Part shown: positions 47,965 to 56,875 of the stretch, one piece after another
How positions within the stretch are numbered: the stretch's first letter is position 1
Layout of the letters: each line of letters begins with the position of its first letter
From: SCUS01 sp966211675
GTDB taxonomy: Bacteria > Myxococcota_A > Polyangia > Polyangiales > Ga0077539
NCBI GenBank assembly: GCA_966211675.1
Contig: CBIHPK010000001.1
Location: 167,050-231,049, forward strand
Direction of reading: 5' to 3'
Length of the DNA stretch: 64,000 bases
The notes under the pieces: generated by a model
Seen by the model: the letters and a program-made list of their open reading frames with translations, nothing else
Database searches by the model: none
What the model was told of the DNA's origin: nothing
Program-made: the position numbers and the translations under genes

Positions 47965-48599
47965 TCCGCGCCCGCCTGGCGGTCCCGGCGCTGGCCCTCT
48001 CCATGGCGCTCGCGGGCGCGGGGGCCTCCGCGCAGAGCCTGCTCTCGCACGACTGGCTGGTGCTCCAGCCCGAGCTCGGCCTCTCCTACGCCAACGTCGT
48101 CGCGCTCAACAACGACGGCCTCTTCCCCTCGGCCTCCACCACCAGCGGCTTCGGCCCTCGCTTCGGCCTGCTCGCGGGCATGCGCTTCGGCCCGGTGACC
48201 GCGGGCGCCCGCGTCGACCTCGCCCGCTACGCCGCCTACGACGTCGGCGACGCGGGGCTCTTCGTCGAGCTGCGAGTGCCGGTTCCGTTCATCCAGCCCT
48301 TCGGACGCGTGGGCGTCGGCTACGCCTGGCTGGGCGACCTCAACCCCGACCCGCACTACCTCGCCTGCGGCGCCTCCGGCACCGGCGCCGGGTGCCCGAA
48401 GGTGTCCGGCTGGTTCGCCTCCGTGGGCGGCGGGCTCGACCTGGCCATCAGCAGCCACTTCACGCTCGGGGCCAACCTCGACGCGACCTTCCTCAACCTC
48501 ACGCGCGCGGCGTCGCCGACCAGCGTGATGTTCACCAACACCGGCGACAGCGTCGGGCTCCAGATCACGCTCGGGCTGCACGCCGCGCTGCGCATCTGA
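47961..48599 (+). CDS. outer-membrane beta-barrel protein
   Basis: This 212-aa protein starts at GTG 47961, with GGAGG five bases upstream, and overlaps the yacG stop. A signal peptide (ALALSMALAGAGASA) precedes a chain of alternating hydrophobic strands (FGPRFGLLAGMRFGPVTAGARV, VGVGYAWLGDL, GLQITLGLHAALRI). The C-terminus is not a clear Phe signature. It fits an eight-strand OmpA/OmpW-like barrel. A Cys pair near the middle (CGASGTGAGC) may form a surface disulfide. The function is unknown. Confidence 0.8.
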   Translation: MIRARLAVPALALSMALAGAGASAQSLLSHDWLVLQPELGLSYANVVALNNDGLFPSASTTSGFGPRFGLLAGMRFGPVTAGARVDLARYAAYDVGDAGLFVELRVPVPFIQPFGRVGVGYAWLGDLNPDPHYLACGASGTGAGCPKVSGWFASVGGGLDLAISSHFTLGANLDATFLNLTRAASPTSVMFTNTGDSVGLQITLGLHAALRI

Positions 48600-48621
48600 G
48601 CGCCCCGGCGGAGCGCTCCGA

Positions 48622-49833
48622 TCACTCCAGGAAGGCCAGCAGCCGGTCGCGCTGCGCCTCCGCGTCGGCGCGCCCGAGGTCGATGAGCTTGCGCGCGAAG
48701 GCTCCGTCGAAGAGCAGGTAGCTCGCGAGGTCGCTCTCGTCGCTCATGCCGTTGTCGAGCAGCGCCAGGATCTGCCTCGCCACGAGCGACCCGGACACCT
48801 TGCCGCGCCGGACGTGCTGCGCCGCGAGCCGACCGATGTCCTGGCTCGGTCGTACCAGCATCGTCTCCACCCGTCGGTAGGGCTCGCCGCCCCGCGAGAT
48901 CGCCTGAGCGCTCAGCCGGCTGGCGAAGTCCGCGCCGCCGACGTGCGAGCCGTCCTCCAGGATCTGGTTGATGCGCTCGAGCAGCTCGACGTCCGCCTGG
49001 ACGTGGTCGAGGAGGAAGGCGTTGAGCACCTTGCCCAGGAGGAAGAGCGCCCCGGGCGAGTCGTTGACGCGGTTGGTGGGAGACTCGTTGACCGCGGCGC
49101 CGCGCGACTCGCGCGAGAGCCCCACCACCAGGATGCGCTCGGCCCCCAGGCGGATCGCCGGCGCGATGGGCGTGTTCTGCCGCAGGCCGCCGTCGCAGTA
49201 GAGCAGCGACCCGATGCGCACCGGCGGGAACACCAGCGGGATCGACGCGCTCGCGAGGGCGTGCTGCGGCCCGATGGTCTGCCGCTCGACCACCACGCGC
49301 GCCCCGAGGCCCGCCGGGAGCGGCACGTCCGGCGCGGTGTCCATGAAGAGCGTGGTGCGCCCGGTGGCGATCTCCGTGGCGCTCACCGAGAGCCCGCGCA
49401 GCAGGCCGCGCTTGAGCGAGCGGGCGACCATCTTCCAGCTGATCTCGCGGGTGACGAGGTCGGCCATGGGCTGCACGTCGAAGAGCCCGGTGGCCTTGCT
49501 CCCGCCGCGCAGCACCATCGGCAGGCGCATCGCCTGGCGCAGGTCGAAGCGCAGCACCTGCTCGAAGGCGATGGAGGTCCAGAGGTCGACCAGGCGCTTC
49601 ACCCCGGAGACCGGGTCGGCCATGTGCGCCGCGAGGTAGCAGCCGTTGACGGCCCCGACGCTGGTGCCGCAGATCACGTCCACCCGCGGCGGCACGTTGC
49701 CCCGCAGCCGGGTGAGCTCGCCGTAGAGGTAGGAGAGCACCCCCACCTCGTAGGCCCCGCGCGCGCCACCCCCCGAGAGCACCAGCGCCACCGACCGCGG
49801 AACCAACGGCTTGATCCATCGCTCGCTCGTCAC
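48622..49833 (-). CDS. patatin-like phospholipase
   Basis: This 403-aa protein has the full patatin catalytic set. The oxyanion loop GGGARGAYEVG is at 21-31, nucleophile Ser58 is in GTSVG, and Asp214 is in DGG. There is no signal peptide, so it acts in the cytoplasm or is secreted by another route. It probably cleaves acyl groups from membrane lipids. The C-terminal 170 residues are helical (LLGKVLNAFLLDHVQADVE). The start GTG at 49833 overlaps the stop of the giant kinase gene by four bases (GTGA), so the two are made together. Confidence 0.9.
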   Translation of the reverse strand: MTSERWIKPLVPRSVALVLSGGGARGAYEVGVLSYLYGELTRLRGNVPPRVDVICGTSVGAVNGCYLAAHMADPVSGVKRLVDLWTSIAFEQVLRFDLRQAMRLPMVLRGGSKATGLFDVQPMADLVTREISWKMVARSLKRGLLRGLSVSATEIATGRTTLFMDTAPDVPLPAGLGARVVVERQTIGPQHALASASIPLVFPPVRIGSLLYCDGGLRQNTPIAPAIRLGAERILVVGLSRESRGAAVNESPTNRVNDSPGALFLLGKVLNAFLLDHVQADVELLERINQILEDGSHVGGADFASRLSAQAISRGGEPYRRVETMLVRPSQDIGRLAAQHVRRGKVSGSLVARQILALLDNGMSDESDLASYLLFDGAFARKLIDLGRADAEAQRDRLLAFLE

Positions 49834-52800
49834 GTCCTCGAGACCTCCCGGGGCGCCACGCGCCACGTCGCCATCACCGCTCGCTCGAGCCCGTCGGCCT
49901 GCCGGGCCATTGCCTCGGCGTTGACCACGTCGCCGCTGCGAGAGCCGCCCAGCTCCCGCAGCGCGTCGGCGCAGGAGCGCAGCACCCGGGCGCCCTGGTG
50001 GATGTGCGCCGGGCTCGCCATGAGGGGGTCGCCCAGCACCCGCTCGATCCACCCGAGCGCCGCCGCGCGGTCGCCCAGGTGCGCCGAGGCCAGCGCCGCG
50101 CCCGCCCTCGCTCGCAGCACCTCCAGGGGGATGCCCGACTCCGCCGCCGCCGCCTCCGCGCTCTCCATCGCCACGCGCGCGAGGCGGTACTGCCGCCGCG
50201 CCAGCAGCACGCGCCCGTCGCCGAGGCACAGCCGCACGTACGCGTAGCGCCCGCCGGTGGCGCCCAGCAGCGAACGCGCCCGCTCGATGGCCGCCGCCGC
50301 GTCGTCGATGTCCCCGCGCTCCACCAGCAGCTCGGCCAGCGTGACCAGCGCCTCCGCGAGCGTCCCGCCGAAGCCGTGGCGCACCGCCTCCGCGAGGGAC
50401 ACCGCCCGCTGCAGGAACTGCAGCGCCCGCGCCGGCCGGCCGAGCGCGTCCCACGCCTTGCCCGCGTTGAGCACCGTGCGCGCGAGGCGGTCCCTACCGC
50501 CCACCTCCCGCTCCAGCGAGATGGCCGTGCGGAAGAAGCGCAGCGCCTCCGCGGGCGCCCCGGACGCCATGCACGCCATGCCCACCGCCTCGTAGGCCGC
50601 GCCCAGCGTCCGCCGCGGGCCGAAGCGCGTCGCCGTCGCCACCGCCTCCGCCCCGAGCTCGAGCGCCGCCTGGTGCTCGCCCACCCAGCGCCGCATGTGC
50701 GAGCGGGTCACCAGCACCTCGACCTCCAGCGCCCGAGAGATCTCCGCCTCGCGCCGCAGCGCCACCAGCGCCGCGTCCGCCTGCTCGATCGCCGAGCGCA
50801 GCTCGCCCCGGTGCCCCAGGTGCACCGACCACGCCCAGCGCGCCTCGGCCTCGGTGCGCGCGTCGCCCGCCCGCCGCGCGGCGCGCACCGCCGCCACCAC
50901 GTCGCGGGCCGTGTCGAGCCCCGGCGTGATCTCGATCTTGAAGCGCGCCTGCCGTGTGAGCGCCCTCGCGATCACCCCGGGGTCGCGCGACGCCACCGCC
51001 ACCTCCCGCAGCGCCAGCAGCGCCCGCCGCCGCCGCCGGTTGTGGCCGCTCCCCCGCGCCGCCTCCTCGAGCCCCTCCCAGGCCGTCGCCTGGAGCCTGT
51101 AGCCCTCCAGGTCCCTCGCCGCGACGCAGAGCGTGAGCACCCGCTCGAAGGCCGCCCCCGCCTCCCGCTGACCTCGCACCCCGGCCCCCGCGAGCGCCAG
51201 CGCGGCCTCCATCCACGCTCGCGCCGCGGGCCTCGTCGCCCCGGCCGCCTCGCGGTGCACCGCCAGCGCGGTCAGCTGCCGCACCGCGCCCGCCGGGGTC
51301 ACGCCCTGTCGCTCCAGCACCTCCGCGAGCCGCGCGTGCATGGAGGGCATCGCCGTCGGGTCGACCGCCGCGCGTAGCAGCCGACGCAGCGCCGCGTGCG
51401 CGAAGGACAGCACCGTCGCCGCCTCCGTCGCGCCGGGGGTCTCCACCAGGATGCCGTCGGTGACCAGCCGGGCCCGCACCCGCGGCCCCTCCGGTCCGCC
51501 GAGGGCGTCGACCAGGGGGCGGCTGAGCTCGGCCTCGCAGAGCGCGCACCACCGCAGCAGCGCCCGGCTCGACGGCGGCAGCGCGTCGATGCGGGCCGCG
51601 AGCACCTCGTCCAGGGTGCCGGGCAGCAGGGCCTCGCCGCGGTCGTCGGTGACCAGGTCGGCGACGATCTCCCCGGCGCCGTCGAGCTGCGCCCTCGCCC
51701 GCACCCGGTCGCGCTCGCTGAGCGCCTCGACCACCTCCAGCATCGCCAGGGGGTTGCCCCCCACCACGGCGCTGACCTCCCGCACGAGCGCGTCGCTCGC
51801 GTGGTCGGCCCCGAGCGACTGCGCGATGAGCCGGCGCCTCGCGTCGGCGTCGAGCGGCCCGACGACCACCTCCGGCACGCCGCCCAGCTCGCCCTGCAGC
51901 GCGTCGTCGTCGCGCAGCGCCAGCACCAGCAGCACCGGCGCCCCGGGCGGCCGCCGGGCGAGGTCGGCCACCAGCGCTCGGCTGGGCGCGTCGGCGAGCT
52001 CGAGGCCGTCGAGCAGCAGCACCAGCGGGCCGTCGACGGCGCTCTCGGAGAGCATCGGGCGCAGCACCAGCGCGAGCTCGCGGGTGATGGCCGCCTCCGC
52101 CGCCTCGTCGTGCGGATCGAGCCCGAGGCAGGTGCGCAGCGCCCGCACCGCGGCGCGCCGCCCGAGGGTTCCGGGGCCCCAGCGCTGCACCGCGCGGTCG
52201 AGCGCCCGACCCAGCACCTCGCGGTCGACGAGGTCCGAGGGCAGCAGGGGCTCGTCGCCGCGCTGGAGCACCAGCACCTGCTGCAGCAGCTGGGCGATGA
52301 GCGCGAAGGGCACGCGGCTGGTGCCCAGCGAGGCCTCGACGCGCAGCACCCTCGTGGGCGCGGCGCCGCCCAGCAGGCCCTCGGCGAAGGCTCCGAGGAG
52401 CGTGGACTTGCCGATGCCGAGCTCGCCCACCACGCGCCGCGCGGCGCCCACCTCGGTGAAGATCACCGCGGCGTACGCGTCGCGCAGCTCGCCCATCGGC
52501 CCCTCGCGGCCCAGCAGCGCGAAGCCCTGCACCTCCGCGGAGGTGTCGCGCTCGGACCTCCCCCGCAGCCGCTCGAGCGCCCACGCGCGCCCCGCGCCGG
52601 GGCCCCGGGATGTGGCCTCGCGCAGCACGAACGCCCGGCGCACGAAGCGGGCGAGGGCGGCTCCCAGCAGGGCCTCGCCGGGGCGGGCGGCGGCGGCCAG
52701 GCCGTTGGCGACCGGGAGCGCGTCGTCCACCGGCTCGAAGCGCATCGGGACGCCGTCGGCGTCGAAGGCGCAGGCGACGAGCCCCCGGGCGAGCCCGAGG

Positions 52801-54266
52801 CCCAGCGTGGGGGCGAGCTCGACCAGGGCCTCGTCGACGCTCTCCAGGTCGGCCGCGAGGGTGCGCGCCGCGTCGAGGAGGTCGAGCGCGAGGCGGGCCG
52901 CGCGCAGCGGGTCGTCCACCTGGGGGCGGAGGACGCCCACGAGGAGGGTGAAGCGGTCGTCGCCGTTCCATTCGAGGGTGGCGGCGGCCTTGAAGGCGAG
53001 GGCGTCGATGAGGGAGACGAGCGCCCGGGTCTCCGGGGCGCTGGCCGGTCGGGACATCCTCCCGACGATCACCGCCACGTTGACGCGCTCCCGCACGGTG
53101 CCCACCGCGTCGACGCGCGGGGCCCGCGGGGCGGCGAAGTCCGAGAGCAGCATCAGCTCCGGGAGCGTGACGCTGGCGTAGGGGTCGGCGGCCGACATGG
53201 TGCGGCCGCTGCCCTCGACCGCCGAGCCGAAGTCGTCCGGCGCGAGGGACACCGGCCCCACCGTCGGCAGCGCGTCGCGCGGACCCGGCGGAGGCGGCGG
53301 CCGGGAGGAGAGCGCGGCGGGGGTCCCGCTGGAGCGCCGCCGGGGCATGACCTTCTCGACGAACTGCTCCAGCGTGGTGGCGTCGGCCTGCTGCTCGGCC
53401 ACATGCAGGAAGGCATTGAGCGTGAGCGCCACCTCCCTCGCGGTGGCGTAGCGCTGGTCGGGGTTGGGGCTCATGGCGCGGCGCACCACCGCCCTCAGGG
53501 CCTCCGGGGCCTCCGGGACCAGCACGTCCGGGTCCGGCAGCAGGCCCTCGCGCACCCTGGTGAGGAGCGTGTGCGCGTCCGGGACGTCGGAGAACCACGG
53601 CCGCCCCAGCAGCAGCTCGAGCAGCACCACGCCGAGGGCGAAGACGTCGGCGCGGCGGTCCACCGGCTCACCCCGGGCCTGCTCCGGGGCCATGTACCCG
53701 TACTTGCCCTGCACCAGGCCGGTCTCGGTGAAGGAGGCCGAGCGCGCGTGGGCGATGCCGAAGTCCCCGAGCTTCACCGCCCCCTCGTAGGAGAGCAGCA
53801 CGTTGGCCGGAGAGACGTCGCGGTGGACGATCTCCAGGGGGCGGCCCTGCTCGTCGAGGCGCTCGTGGGCGTAGTGCAGGGCGCGCGAGAGCTCCCGCAG
53901 CACGTGGGCTGCGACCACGGGCGGCACCTTCTCCCCGGCGCGCTGGGCCGTCGCGAGCAGCAGGCCCAGGTCGGGCCCGTCGACGTGCTCCATGATGAGC
54001 AGCAGCGTCGGCCCGTCGGACTCGAAGCCGTACACCTGCACGAGGTTGGGGTGGTTGAGCCGCATCGCGACCCGGGCCTCGTCCACGAACATCGTGCGGA
54101 AGTGCGGGTTCTCCGCGTAGTCCGGGAGGATGCGCTTGACCACCAGCGACTTGTCGACGCCCTCCGCGCCGCGCGAGCGGGCGAGGAAGACCTCCGCCAT
54201 GCCGCCCACCCCGAGTCGCCGCGTGACGATGTAGCGACCGAGGCGCTGCGGGTTGGCCGTCGACAT
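49830..54266 (-). CDS. Ser/Thr kinase fused to cyclase-like, AAA ATPase and TPR domains
   Basis: The protein has 1478 aa. Residues about 11-290 form a Hanks kinase: GGMAEVF, Lys44, Asp150 and Asn155 in HRDVSPAN, DFGIAH near 168, and APEQ. A Pro-rich linker follows. Residues about 395-580 resemble a degenerate nucleotide-cyclase domain that lacks its catalytic residues. An AAA_16/STAND-type ATPase begins with Walker A GELGIGKST (614-622) and has Walker B LVLLLDGLE. The C-terminal 430 residues are TPR-like. There is no membrane segment. The layout matches regulator proteins that join kinase and signal-triggered ATPase modules. The patatin gene is translationally coupled to it. Confidence 0.92.
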   Translation of the reverse strand: MSTANPQRLGRYIVTRRLGVGGMAEVFLARSRGAEGVDKSLVVKRILPDYAENPHFRTMFVDEARVAMRLNHPNLVQVYGFESDGPTLLLIMEHVDGPDLGLLLATAQRAGEKVPPVVAAHVLRELSRALHYAHERLDEQGRPLEIVHRDVSPANVLLSYEGAVKLGDFGIAHARSASFTETGLVQGKYGYMAPEQARGEPVDRRADVFALGVVLLELLLGRPWFSDVPDAHTLLTRVREGLLPDPDVLVPEAPEALRAVVRRAMSPNPDQRYATAREVALTLNAFLHVAEQQADATTLEQFVEKVMPRRRSSGTPAALSSRPPPPPGPRDALPTVGPVSLAPDDFGSAVEGSGRTMSAADPYASVTLPELMLLSDFAAPRAPRVDAVGTVRERVNVAVIVGRMSRPASAPETRALVSLIDALAFKAAATLEWNGDDRFTLLVGVLRPQVDDPLRAARLALDLLDAARTLAADLESVDEALVELAPTLGLGLARGLVACAFDADGVPMRFEPVDDALPVANGLAAAARPGEALLGAALARFVRRAFVLREATSRGPGAGRAWALERLRGRSERDTSAEVQGFALLGREGPMGELRDAYAAVIFTEVGAARRVVGELGIGKSTLLGAFAEGLLGGAAPTRVLRVEASLGTSRVPFALIAQLLQQVLVLQRGDEPLLPSDLVDREVLGRALDRAVQRWGPGTLGRRAAVRALRTCLGLDPHDEAAEAAITRELALVLRPMLSESAVDGPLVLLLDGLELADAPSRALVADLARRPPGAPVLLVLALRDDDALQGELGGVPEVVVGPLDADARRRLIAQSLGADHASDALVREVSAVVGGNPLAMLEVVEALSERDRVRARAQLDGAGEIVADLVTDDRGEALLPGTLDEVLAARIDALPPSSRALLRWCALCEAELSRPLVDALGGPEGPRVRARLVTDGILVETPGATEAATVLSFAHAALRRLLRAAVDPTAMPSMHARLAEVLERQGVTPAGAVRQLTALAVHREAAGATRPAARAWMEAALALAGAGVRGQREAGAAFERVLTLCVAARDLEGYRLQATAWEGLEEAARGSGHNRRRRRALLALREVAVASRDPGVIARALTRQARFKIEITPGLDTARDVVAAVRAARRAGDARTEAEARWAWSVHLGHRGELRSAIEQADAALVALRREAEISRALEVEVLVTRSHMRRWVGEHQAALELGAEAVATATRFGPRRTLGAAYEAVGMACMASGAPAEALRFFRTAISLEREVGGRDRLARTVLNAGKAWDALGRPARALQFLQRAVSLAEAVRHGFGGTLAEALVTLAELLVERGDIDDAAAAIERARSLLGATGGRYAYVRLCLGDGRVLLARRQYRLARVAMESAEAAAAESGIPLEVLRARAGAALASAHLGDRAAALGWIERVLGDPLMASPAHIHQGARVLRSCADALRELGGSRSGDVVNAEAMARQADGLERAVMATWRVAPREVSRT

Positions 54267-54315
54267 GCGGGATGTTGGAGGCTACGTCACCGGGAGGCAC
54301 CCGGAAAGCAGGGAC

Positions 54316-55338
54316 TCAGGTCTGGTAGCGGGCGCGCACGGCAGGGACGAGGTAGCTGTCGAAGGCGCGGTCGAGGTCGTACTCGGGCGCCCAGCCCCAG
54401 TCGGCGCGGGCGCGGGCGTCGTCGACGTCGCCGGGCCACGAGTCGACGATGCGGGCTCGCCCCGGGTCGGGCGCGAAGGTGATGTCCGCCTTCGGGAAGG
54501 AGCGCTTCACCCGCTCGGCGAACTCCTGCGCCGAGAGGCTGAAGGCGCCGACGTTGTAGCTGGGCAGGCTCAGCGCCTCGGAGGGCGCGTCGAGGAGCTC
54601 GAGCAGCGCCTTCACCGCGTCGGGCATGGCCATGAAGGGCAGCCGCGCCTCCGGGCCGACGAAGCACGCGTAGGGCTTTCCCTGCGCGGCGTGGTGCAGC
54701 ATCTCGGGGCCGTAGTCGCTGGTCCCGCCGGAGGGGACCGTGTCGGCGGAGATGAGCCCGGGGAAGCGCAGCGCTCGGAAGTCGAGCCGGGCGTTGGCGG
54801 ACACCGCCCCGACGGAGCGGTAGTGCCGCATGAAGTACCGGCCCAGGTGCTCGCAATACAGCTTGTTGCAGCCGTACATGGTGATGGGCTCGAGGAACTG
54901 CTCCTCCGTCACCCTCGCGTGCCCGGCCTTGGCCTCGGCCGAGGGCAGGCCGTAGACCGCGATGGAGCTCGGGAGCACGAAGCGCACGGGCCGGCCCAGC
55001 CGCGCCGACTGCTGCTGCGCCATGCGCATGAGGTGCAGCGTGCCCTCGACGTTGATCTGGTGCGCGAGGTCCGGGTCCCGCTCGCCTCTCGTGGAGAGCA
55101 GCGCCGCGAGGTGGAAGACCACCTCGATCTCGTGGTGCGCCGCGAGCTGGTCGAGCAGGTAGCGGTCGAGGATGTTGCCCGCGTAGGTCTCGTGGCACAT
55201 GGGCCGAAACCGCTCGGGCAGCGGCGTGAGGTCGAGCGTGACCACGCGGTAGCGGCCCTCGGCGTGGAGGCGTTCGAGCAGCGAGCGGCCGATCTCGCCG
55301 TTGGCGCCGGTGATGAGTGCGACGGGGGGAGGGGCCAT
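54316..55338 (-). CDS. SDR-type L-threonine 3-dehydrogenase
   Basis: The enzyme oxidises L-threonine to 2-amino-3-oxobutyrate with NAD. The 340-aa protein is an extended SDR with the Rossmann motif TGANGEIG (10-17), Ser124/125 and the catalytic pair Tyr155/Lys159 in MYGCNKL. The long C-terminal blocks (DFRALRFPGLIS, GGTSDYGPEMLHHA, LPFMAMPDAV, RIVDSWPGDVDDARARADWGW) match the SDR threonine dehydrogenase branch, which is distinct from the zinc-type Tdh. The start is ATG 55338. Its stop is 49 bases before the kinase start on the same strand. Confidence 0.88.
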   Translation of the reverse strand: MAPPPVALITGANGEIGRSLLERLHAEGRYRVVTLDLTPLPERFRPMCHETYAGNILDRYLLDQLAAHHEIEVVFHLAALLSTRGERDPDLAHQINVEGTLHLMRMAQQQSARLGRPVRFVLPSSIAVYGLPSAEAKAGHARVTEEQFLEPITMYGCNKLYCEHLGRYFMRHYRSVGAVSANARLDFRALRFPGLISADTVPSGGTSDYGPEMLHHAAQGKPYACFVGPEARLPFMAMPDAVKALLELLDAPSEALSLPSYNVGAFSLSAQEFAERVKRSFPKADITFAPDPGRARIVDSWPGDVDDARARADWGWAPEYDLDRAFDSYLVPAVRARYQT

Positions 55339-55352
55339 GGCGTTCGCTCCGC

Positions 55353-56753
55353 TCAGCCGGGCTTCGACTCGGCCACCGCGGTGACGCGCTTCGAGAGGTA
55401 GTCGATGAGGTCGATCTTGGTGACGAGCCCGAGGAGACGGGTGCCGTCGGCGACGAGGGCGACCTTGGCCTCGGCGAGCACGCCCTGCAGCAGGTCGACG
55501 CGCGTGTCCGGCGTGACCGTGGCGTAGTCGCTGTCGAGGATGTTGGTGATGGTGCCGTCCATGTTGGCCTCGCCGGAGACGAGGTTACGCAGCACGTCCA
55601 CCTCCGTGACGATGCCCCGGATGTGGTCGCCGTCGACCACCGGCAGCTGCGAGATGCCGAGCGACTTCATCTTCGCGATGACGTTGCGGAGCGTGTCGTC
55701 GGAGCGCGCGGTCACCAGCTGCTGGCTGCGCGTCTGCATCATCTCGCGCACCGTGCCGAGCGAGGCCTCGGTGCCCATGAAGCCGTTCTCGCGCATCCAG
55801 TCGTCGTTGAAGATCTTGGTGAGGTAGCGCCCGGCGCTGTCCGGGAGCAGCACCAGGATGCGCTCCTTCTTGTTGCGGCTCTTGGCCCACTTGATGGCGC
55901 CCGCCACCGCGGCGCCGCACGACCCGCCGCAATAGATGCCCTCGAGGCGCACCAGGTCGCGGGTCATCATGAAGCACTCGCGGTCGTCGACGCGCACGCA
56001 GTCGTCGAGGATCTTCAGGTTCATGGTGGTCGGGAAGAAGTCCTCGCCGATGCCTTCGACCTTGTACGAGAAGGCGCGCGTGACCTGCCCGTGCTTGACG
56101 AAGTCGTAGTAGACCGAGCCCACCGGGTCGACGCCCACGATCTGGATCGCGGGGTTCTTCTCCTTCAGGTAGCGGCCCGTGCCGGAGAGGGTGCCGCCGG
56201 TGCCCATGCCGGAGACGAAGGCGTCGAACTCGCCGTTGGTCTGCTCCCAGATCTCCGGGCCCGTGGAGAGGTAGTGCGCCTCCGGGTTGGCGGGGTTGTG
56301 ATACTGGTTGGCGAGGATGGCGTTGGGGGTCTCCTCCGACAGCCGCCGCGCCACCGAGTAGTAGCTGCGCGGGTCCGCGGGCTCGACCGCCGTGGGGCAG
56401 ACCACCACCTTGGCGCCCCAGGCGCGGAGCGCGGAGATCTTCTCCTGGGACATCTTGTCGGGCATCACGAAGATGGTGCGGTAGCCGCGCACCGAGGCGA
56501 CCATGGCAAGGCCCGCGCCGGTGTTGCCGCTGGTGGCCTCGACGATGGTGCCGCCGGGCTTCAGGCGCCCTTCGGCCTCGGCGCGGTTCACGATGTTGAT
56601 CGCGATGCGGTCCTTCATCGACCCGGCGGGGTTCATGAACTCGCACTTCACGTAGATCTCGGCCGCCAGGTCCGGCGGGACGACCCGGTTCAGCCGGACG
56701 ATCGGGGTGTTGCCAACCGCATCAAGGATGTTCGCTCGGGCGCCGTGCATCAT
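55353..56753 (-). CDS. cystathionine beta-synthase (bacterial type)
   Basis: This 466-aa pyridoxal-phosphate enzyme joins serine and homocysteine. The PLP Lys47 lies in NPAGSMKDR and the phosphate loop SGNTG is at 75-79. A second Gly-rich loop (SGMGTGGTLSGTG) and the YCGGSCGAAV block confirm the fold-type II family. Two CBS domains (about 335-455) follow the catalytic core (LRNVIAKMKSLGISQLPVVDG is the clearest unit). No heme-binding N-terminus is present. The start at ATG 56753 (MMHGARANIL) is preferred to a longer frame. It lies 14 bases before the threonine dehydrogenase gene. Confidence 0.88.
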   Translation of the reverse strand: MMHGARANILDAVGNTPIVRLNRVVPPDLAAEIYVKCEFMNPAGSMKDRIAINIVNRAEAEGRLKPGGTIVEATSGNTGAGLAMVASVRGYRTIFVMPDKMSQEKISALRAWGAKVVVCPTAVEPADPRSYYSVARRLSEETPNAILANQYHNPANPEAHYLSTGPEIWEQTNGEFDAFVSGMGTGGTLSGTGRYLKEKNPAIQIVGVDPVGSVYYDFVKHGQVTRAFSYKVEGIGEDFFPTTMNLKILDDCVRVDDRECFMMTRDLVRLEGIYCGGSCGAAVAGAIKWAKSRNKKERILVLLPDSAGRYLTKIFNDDWMRENGFMGTEASLGTVREMMQTRSQQLVTARSDDTLRNVIAKMKSLGISQLPVVDGDHIRGIVTEVDVLRNLVSGEANMDGTITNILDSDYATVTPDTRVDLLQGVLAEAKVALVADGTRLLGLVTKIDLIDYLSKRVTAVAESKPG

Positions 56754-56875
56754 CGCGTCTTCTTCGCTCCTGTTCGGGCGTCGCACTAGCACAGGCCCCC
56801 GGCGTGGCGGTAGTGCCTCACCTCCCCTCCGGCGGGCCATTGTCGGTCTCCGGCGACGCATGCCATCGTCGCCCG

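Noticed and set aside
48622..54266. Calling the kinase-patatin pair a proven antiphage system
   Set aside because: No other defence genes, integrase or atypical base composition are nearby, and similar kinase-ATPase-TPR proteins are common signalling proteins in Myxococcota. It is kept only as a hypothesis.
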